From positions 1 through 7,581 of the forward strand of contig JAHZHG010000042.1 of NCBI GenBank assembly GCA_019420425.1: DNA of 7,581 nucleotides, written 5' to 3'. The notes beneath the pieces were generated by a model. The model had not been told where the DNA came from and made no database searches. It saw only the letters and a list, made by a program, of their open reading frames with translations. This document shows positions 5,989-7,581 of this stretch, one piece after another (position 1 is the first letter of the stretch; each line of letters begins with the position of its first letter). The position numbers were made by a program, and so were the translations under genes. Origin of the DNA: Clostridiales bacterium. GTDB taxonomy: Bacteria > Bacillota > Clostridia > Lachnospirales > Lachnospiraceae.

Positions 5989-6032
5989 TGAGAATCCTCC
6001 TACTACAAGGAAATTGATCAGGAGGATTCTCA
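5989..6032 (+). promoter_or_regulatory. Perfect inverted repeat hiding the sigG ribosome binding site
   Basis: The left arm GAGAATCCTCCT (5990-6001) and right arm AGGAGGATTCTC (6020-6031) are exact reverse complements with an 18-base loop. T5989-A6032 adds a 13th pair and T5988·G6033 a wobble. The right arm opens with AGGAGG, the only plausible ribosome binding site for sigG, 9 bases before the ATG. A hairpin overlapping the sigG ribosome binding site and lowering its translation has been described in B. subtilis, so the principle has precedent. Whether the native sigG transcript includes the left arm depends on an unmapped start site. Confidence 0.75.
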
Positions 6033-6034
6033 GC

Positions 6035-6811
6035 ATGGCATTGAACAAAGTAGAAATCTGCGGAGTAAATACATCAAAGCTACCCATCTTGTCAGAAGCA
6101 GAGAAGGAGATGCTCTTTGAACGGATTCAGCGGGGAGACAGGGAAGCGAGGGAGCTGTACATCAAGGGAAATCTCCGCCTCGTGCTCAGTGTAATTAAAC
6201 GGTTTGCCAGTACAAATGAAAATCCGGATGACCTGTTTCAGATCGGGTGCATCGGGCTGATGAAATCAATAGACAATTTCGATCCGGAGCTGAAGGTAAA
6301 ATTTTCTACCTATGCAGTTCCCATGATTATCGGGGAAATCCGCCGGTATCTGCGGGACAACAATTCTATCCGCGTCAGCCGTTCCTTAAGGGATACGGCA
6401 TATAAGGCGATTTACGCCAAGGAATCTTACATCAAAAAGAATCTGAAGGAGCCGACAATTAACGAAATTGCGGCGGAAATCGGCATCCCAAAGGAGGATA
6501 TTGTATTTGCGATGGATGCCATTCAAAGCCCGGTCAGCCTGTTTGATCCGGTCTATTCCGAGGGCGGAGACACACTTTATGTGATGGACCAGATCAGCGA
6601 TAAAAAAAATAAAGAGGAAAACTGGGTGGAGGTGATTTCCCTGAACGATGCGCTGGAGCGGCTGGGAGAGCGGGAAAAGCACATTATCCGGCTCCGGTTT
6701 TATGAAGGGAAAACCCAGATGGAGGTGGCAGAGGAAATCGGCATTTCCCAGGCCCAGGTAAGCCGGCTGGAGAAAAATGCATTAAAGACCATGCGCAGCT
6801 ACCTGCGCTGA
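6035..6811 (+). CDS. sigG: RNA polymerase sporulation sigma factor G
   Basis: Late forespore sigma factor, active after engulfment. Starting at the ATG at 6035 gives 258 residues (B. subtilis 260) and the diagnostic N-terminus NKVEICGVNTSKLP at 4-17. Region 2: GNLRLVLSVIKRF (45-57), DDLFQIGCIGLMKSIDNF (65-82) and KFSTYAVPMIIGEIRRYLRD (89-108). Region 3: SIRVSRSLRDTAYKA (111-125). Region 4: KTQMEVAEEIGISQAQVSRLEK (226-247), the helix-turn-helix. An upstream in-frame ATG exists at 5921 but lies inside the transketolase terminator, lacks a ribosome binding site and encodes non-conserved residues, so it is rejected. AGGAGG (6020-6025) fixes the start but lies in an inverted repeat. In B. subtilis and many clostridia sigG directly follows sigE; here the two transketolase genes intervene. 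I saw no convincing sigma-F or sigma-G promoter in 5954-6019. Confidence 0.96.
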   Translation: MALNKVEICGVNTSKLPILSEAEKEMLFERIQRGDREARELYIKGNLRLVLSVIKRFASTNENPDDLFQIGCIGLMKSIDNFDPELKVKFSTYAVPMIIGEIRRYLRDNNSIRVSRSLRDTAYKAIYAKESYIKKNLKEPTINEIAAEIGIPKEDIVFAMDAIQSPVSLFDPVYSEGGDTLYVMDQISDKKNKEENWVEVISLNDALERLGEREKHIIRLRFYEGKTQMEVAEEIGISQAQVSRLEKNALKTMRSYLR

Positions 6812-6835
6812 GAGGGGCTACTCCCGGCGCTTTTT
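6805..6835 (+). terminator. Probable intrinsic terminator of sigG overlapping both convergent stops
   Basis: GCGC at 6805-6808 pairs with GCGC at 6827-6830. A G·U pair, a 4-base bulge and an inner GGG/CCC stem (6814-6816 with 6823-6825) continue it, and TTTTT follows at 6831-6835. The structure begins in the last sense codons of sigG and covers the final bases of the minus-strand gene. The bulge makes it weaker than the transketolase terminator. Confidence 0.5.
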
Positions 6836-7075
6836 GCACTTTTCCTCATCCACCTCCACAAGGATAATGTCCTTGCCGATCTGGCAGACACAGGGCCAGG
6901 GAATGACAAATTCCTGATCCCGGCCGAGAAAGAAGCACAGCTTTCCCGGCCCCGGCACAATCAGCGCCAGGATCTGCCCGGTTTTGGGATCAAAATCCAC
7001 ATCCACCACACTGCCTAAGGTCCGGCAGGAGCAGATGTTGATGACTTCTTTTTGCTTTAATTCACAAAGACGCAT
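6818..7075 (-). CDS. YlmC/YmxH-family sporulation protein (PRC-barrel)
   Basis: Small 85-residue protein with one PRC-barrel-like domain: MRLCELKQKEVINI at the start, a TLGSVVDVDFDPKTGQILALIVPG core at about 19-42, and a C-terminal part FVIPWPCVCQIGKDIILVEVDEE. This is the size and pattern of the YlmC/YmxH family, restricted to endospore formers and often found beside sigE, sigG or nrdR; the molecular function is unknown. The ATG (complement of 7073-7075) has GGAG (complement of 7081-7084) 5 bases upstream. It is rich in cysteine (five residues) for its length. It lies on the opposite strand to all genes around it: its stop is 6 bases from that of sigG, and its start faces nrdR across about 110 bases. 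Family assignment is good, function only inferred as sporulation-related. Confidence 0.85.
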   Translation of the reverse strand: MRLCELKQKEVINICSCRTLGSVVDVDFDPKTGQILALIVPGPGKLCFFLGRDQEFVIPWPCVCQIGKDIILVEVDEEKCKKRRE

Positions 7076-7102
7076 AATAACTCCAAATTGTTCCTTATAT
7101 TC

Positions 7103-7131
7103 ATTATATTCCGCAAAATAAAAAGGTATTC
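7103..7131 (-). promoter_or_regulatory. Possible promoter for the ylmC-like gene
   Basis: On the minus strand TATAAT (complement of 7103-7108) lies about 28 bases before the start codon. There is no good vegetative -35, but GAATA (complement of 7127-7131) stands 18 bases upstream of the -10, which resembles the -35 and spacing of forespore sigma-G promoters. The -10 fits the sigma-G pattern only partly (five of seven). Tentative. Confidence 0.35.
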
Positions 7132-7132
7132 A

Positions 7133-7161
7133 TTGACAGCAGGCCCGTCATTCGCTATACT
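7133..7161 (+). promoter_or_regulatory. Sigma-A-type promoter for nrdR
   Basis: TTGACA at 7133-7138 (perfect) and TATACT at 7156-7161 (five of six) with a 17-base spacer. The predicted leader is about 20 bases. I saw no NrdR-box pair here, so self-regulation is not supported by sequence. Confidence 0.8.
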
Positions 7162-7186
7162 GAACCAAAGGGAGGTTGAACAGACA

Positions 7187-7581
7187 ATGAAGTGCCCATT
7201 TTGCAATCAGGACGAGACCCGCGTGGTGGATTCCCGCCCGGCGGACGACAACAGCTCCATCCGCAGAAGGAGACTTTGCGATAACTGCGGCAAGCGTTTT
7301 ACGACCTACGAAAAGGTAGAAACCATTCCGCTTGTGGTGATCAAAAAGGATCAGACCCGGGAGCAATACAACCGTACCAAGCTGGAGGCCGGCGTTATGC
7401 GCGCCTGCTACAAACGGCCCATACCGATCCAGCAGACCAACGCGCTGATTGACGCCGTGGAGACGGAGATTTTCAACCGGGAGGAGCGGGAGATTGCCAG
7501 CAAGGCGATCGGAGAGATTGTCATGGACAAGCTAAAGGACCTGGATGCGGTGGCCTATGTCCGCTTTGCCTCCGTATATCG
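7187..7581 (+). CDS. nrdR: Transcriptional repressor NrdR (3' end beyond the window)
   Basis: ATP/dATP-sensing zinc-ribbon repressor of ribonucleotide reductase genes. The 131 visible codons begin MKCPFC with the zinc ligands C3, C6, C31 and C34, the typical VVDSRPADDNSSIRRRRLC segment (13-31) and GKRFTTYEKVE, followed by an ATP-cone domain from about residue 49 (VVIKKDQTREQYNRTKLEAGV) to the DAVAYVRFASVY motif at the window edge. The usual length is about 150-155, so some 20 residues are cut off. The ATG is supported by AAAGGGAGG ending at 7175, a slightly long 11-base spacing. A clear sigma-A promoter precedes it. NrdR beside sigG and a YlmC/YmxH gene is a familiar clostridial neighbourhood. 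Confidence 0.96.
   Translation, partial: MKCPFCNQDETRVVDSRPADDNSSIRRRRLCDNCGKRFTTYEKVETIPLVVIKKDQTREQYNRTKLEAGVMRACYKRPIPIQQTNALIDAVETEIFNREEREIASKAIGEIVMDKLKDLDAVAYVRFASVY

Noticed and set aside
5954..6019. Sigma-F or sigma-G promoter for sigG, such as GAATA at 5970-5974 or CCTACTA at 5999-6005
   Set aside because: Each looks like one half of a forespore promoter, but the two are 24 bases apart and neither has a partner at the expected distance, so no promoter is called.
5921..6034. Longer sigG start at 5921 giving 296 residues
   Set aside because: The extra 38 codons lie in the transketolase terminator and its T tract, have no ribosome binding site, and are not like the sigma-G N-terminus, which begins normally at 6035.

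Overview
The window looks like chromosome of an endospore-forming member of the Clostridia, most likely a Lachnospiraceae relative. This rests on the spoIIGA-sigE pair, sigG, a YlmC/YmxH sporulation protein, NrdR, a split two-subunit transketolase, and a remnant of the Rpn/PD-(D/E)XK nuclease family that is often multi-copy in that group. Base composition is moderately GC-rich, and most genes have strong AGGAGG-type ribosome binding sites. The lineage is inferred from gene content and protein style, not from a database search.

Layout. Positions 1-636 (minus) hold most of a shikimate dehydrogenase (aroE). It is divergent from a complete type I 3-dehydroquinate dehydratase (aroD, 831-1586, plus); a back-to-back promoter pair lies between them. 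Next comes a shrunken Rpn-family gene (1710-2180) behind a perfect-consensus promoter. A 280-base intergenic region carries a Spo0A-type spoIIG promoter: tandem 0A-like boxes, and TTGACA and TATAAT separated by 22 bases. It drives spoIIGA (2461-3315, GTG start) and sigE (3319-4056). A vegetative-looking promoter overlapping the end of sigE serves the transketolase subunits (4125-4964 and 4952-5893, overlapping by 13 bases), which end in a strong intrinsic terminator. sigG (6035-6811) follows. A minus-strand ylmC-like gene (6818-7075) converges on sigG, and nrdR (7187 to the window end, truncated) runs plus from its own clear sigma-A promoter.

How the genes work together. AroD and AroE catalyse consecutive steps of the shikimate pathway. 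SpoIIGA is the membrane protease that activates pro-sigma-E in the mother cell; sigma-G is the late forespore factor. The transketolase and NrdR are housekeeping functions.

The most interesting signal is architectural. Both spoIIGA and sigG have a perfect 12-bp inverted repeat whose right arm contains the AGGAGG ribosome binding site, with loops of 19 and 18 bases. At spoIIGA the left arm lies between the -35 and -10 boxes, so the gene's own transcript should lack it while read-through RNA from upstream would fold and hide the ribosome binding site. The sigG repeat sits just after the transketolase terminator and could do the same. This suggests translational insulation of two sporulation genes from vegetative read-through; it is inference and needs experiment.
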